Shown piece after piece: positions 63,913 through 64,000 of a DNA stretch of 64,000 nt (its first letter is position 1; each line of letters opens with the position of its first letter). The stretch is from NCBI GenBank assembly GCA_030148065.1, contig JASBUC010000078.1, positions 51,008 through 115,007 of the forward strand, in the 5' to 3' direction. A program made the translations under genes and the position numbers. The DNA comes from Legionellaceae bacterium (lineage in GTDB: Bacteria > Pseudomonadota > Gammaproteobacteria > Legionellales > Legionellaceae). The notes beneath the pieces are model-generated. The model saw only the letters and a program-made list of their open reading frames with translations. It was not told the DNA's origin and ran no database searches.

Positions 63913-64000
63913 GTTGATTGCGCCTAAATTTCAGTTTTTTCTGTCTTTCCATTGCCTTAAGCAAAAGCCTAAATAAAAACCAAAACGTCAAAACCAATCT

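Overview
The window comes from a fairly low-GC gammaproteobacterium with a host-associated gene set. Housekeeping proteins look gammaproteobacterial (RarA, RimK, RoxA-type L16 hydroxylase, Tag, CtpA, ZntB). Among them sit genes typical of intracellular Legionellales: a SET-domain plus ankyrin protein, a leucine-rich-repeat protein, a tail-anchored metzincin, a von Willebrand A protein, a sphingomyelinase-like phosphodiesterase, and several orphan proteins with Glu-rich C-terminal tails. The order is an inference from gene content; no 16S rRNA, tRNA or secretion-machine gene is present to confirm it.

Layout. 1-3.3 kb: 3' end of an MSHA-type IV pilus operon (mshE partial, mshG, mshF-like, mshA). 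3.3-9.3 kb: CtpA protease, a structured intergenic repeat pair, a coiled-coil orphan, two translationally coupled FAD oxidoreductases and an orphan. 9.5-17.4 kb: vWA protein, membrane protein, remnant of a response-regulator/CheR operon, outer-membrane barrel, SET-ankyrin protein. 17.6-21.5 kb: carbonic anhydrase, Tag, RoxA, MsrB, DUF6314. 21.5-28.6 kb: block of orphan membrane and effector-like genes, a metzincin and an aldehyde dehydrogenase. 28.6-34.8 kb: sphingomyelinase-like lipoprotein, MFS carrier, ethanolamine-type permease, BtpA-family protein, BaiN-type flavoprotein. 35-41.7 kb: RarA, ZntB, MscS, rimK-aspartoacylase-rimB, hydrolase. 42-48.8 kb: Bcr/CflA efflux, LRR protein, YbgC, uridine kinase-like protein, M14 carboxypeptidase, choloylglycine-hydrolase family enzyme. 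48.9-61.1 kb: one 12.2-kb gene for a 4057-residue YD/RHS-repeat protein, preceded by a 629-residue acidic coiled-coil protein; the window ends with a small orphan.

The least expected content is non-coding. Three kinds of dispersed repeat occupy nearly every larger intergenic gap: (1) a fold-back element with a conserved core hairpin and outer stems that differ in sequence between copies but still pair (4.7-5.0 kb twice, 20.3 kb once); (2) a palindromic family with ends like TATACCCAAACYAGTTC, found as half-sites, full palindromes and one 305-bp element with inverted ends; (3) a 163-bp MITE-like element in two opposite-facing copies (11.7 and 31.3 kb). Several copies touch gene ends: they supply stop codons or C-terminal residues, or abut a stop codon exactly. 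The protein with most claim to novelty is the giant RHS protein, which has no visible signal peptide, PAAR domain, self-cleavage motif, recognisable toxin tip or adjacent immunity gene.
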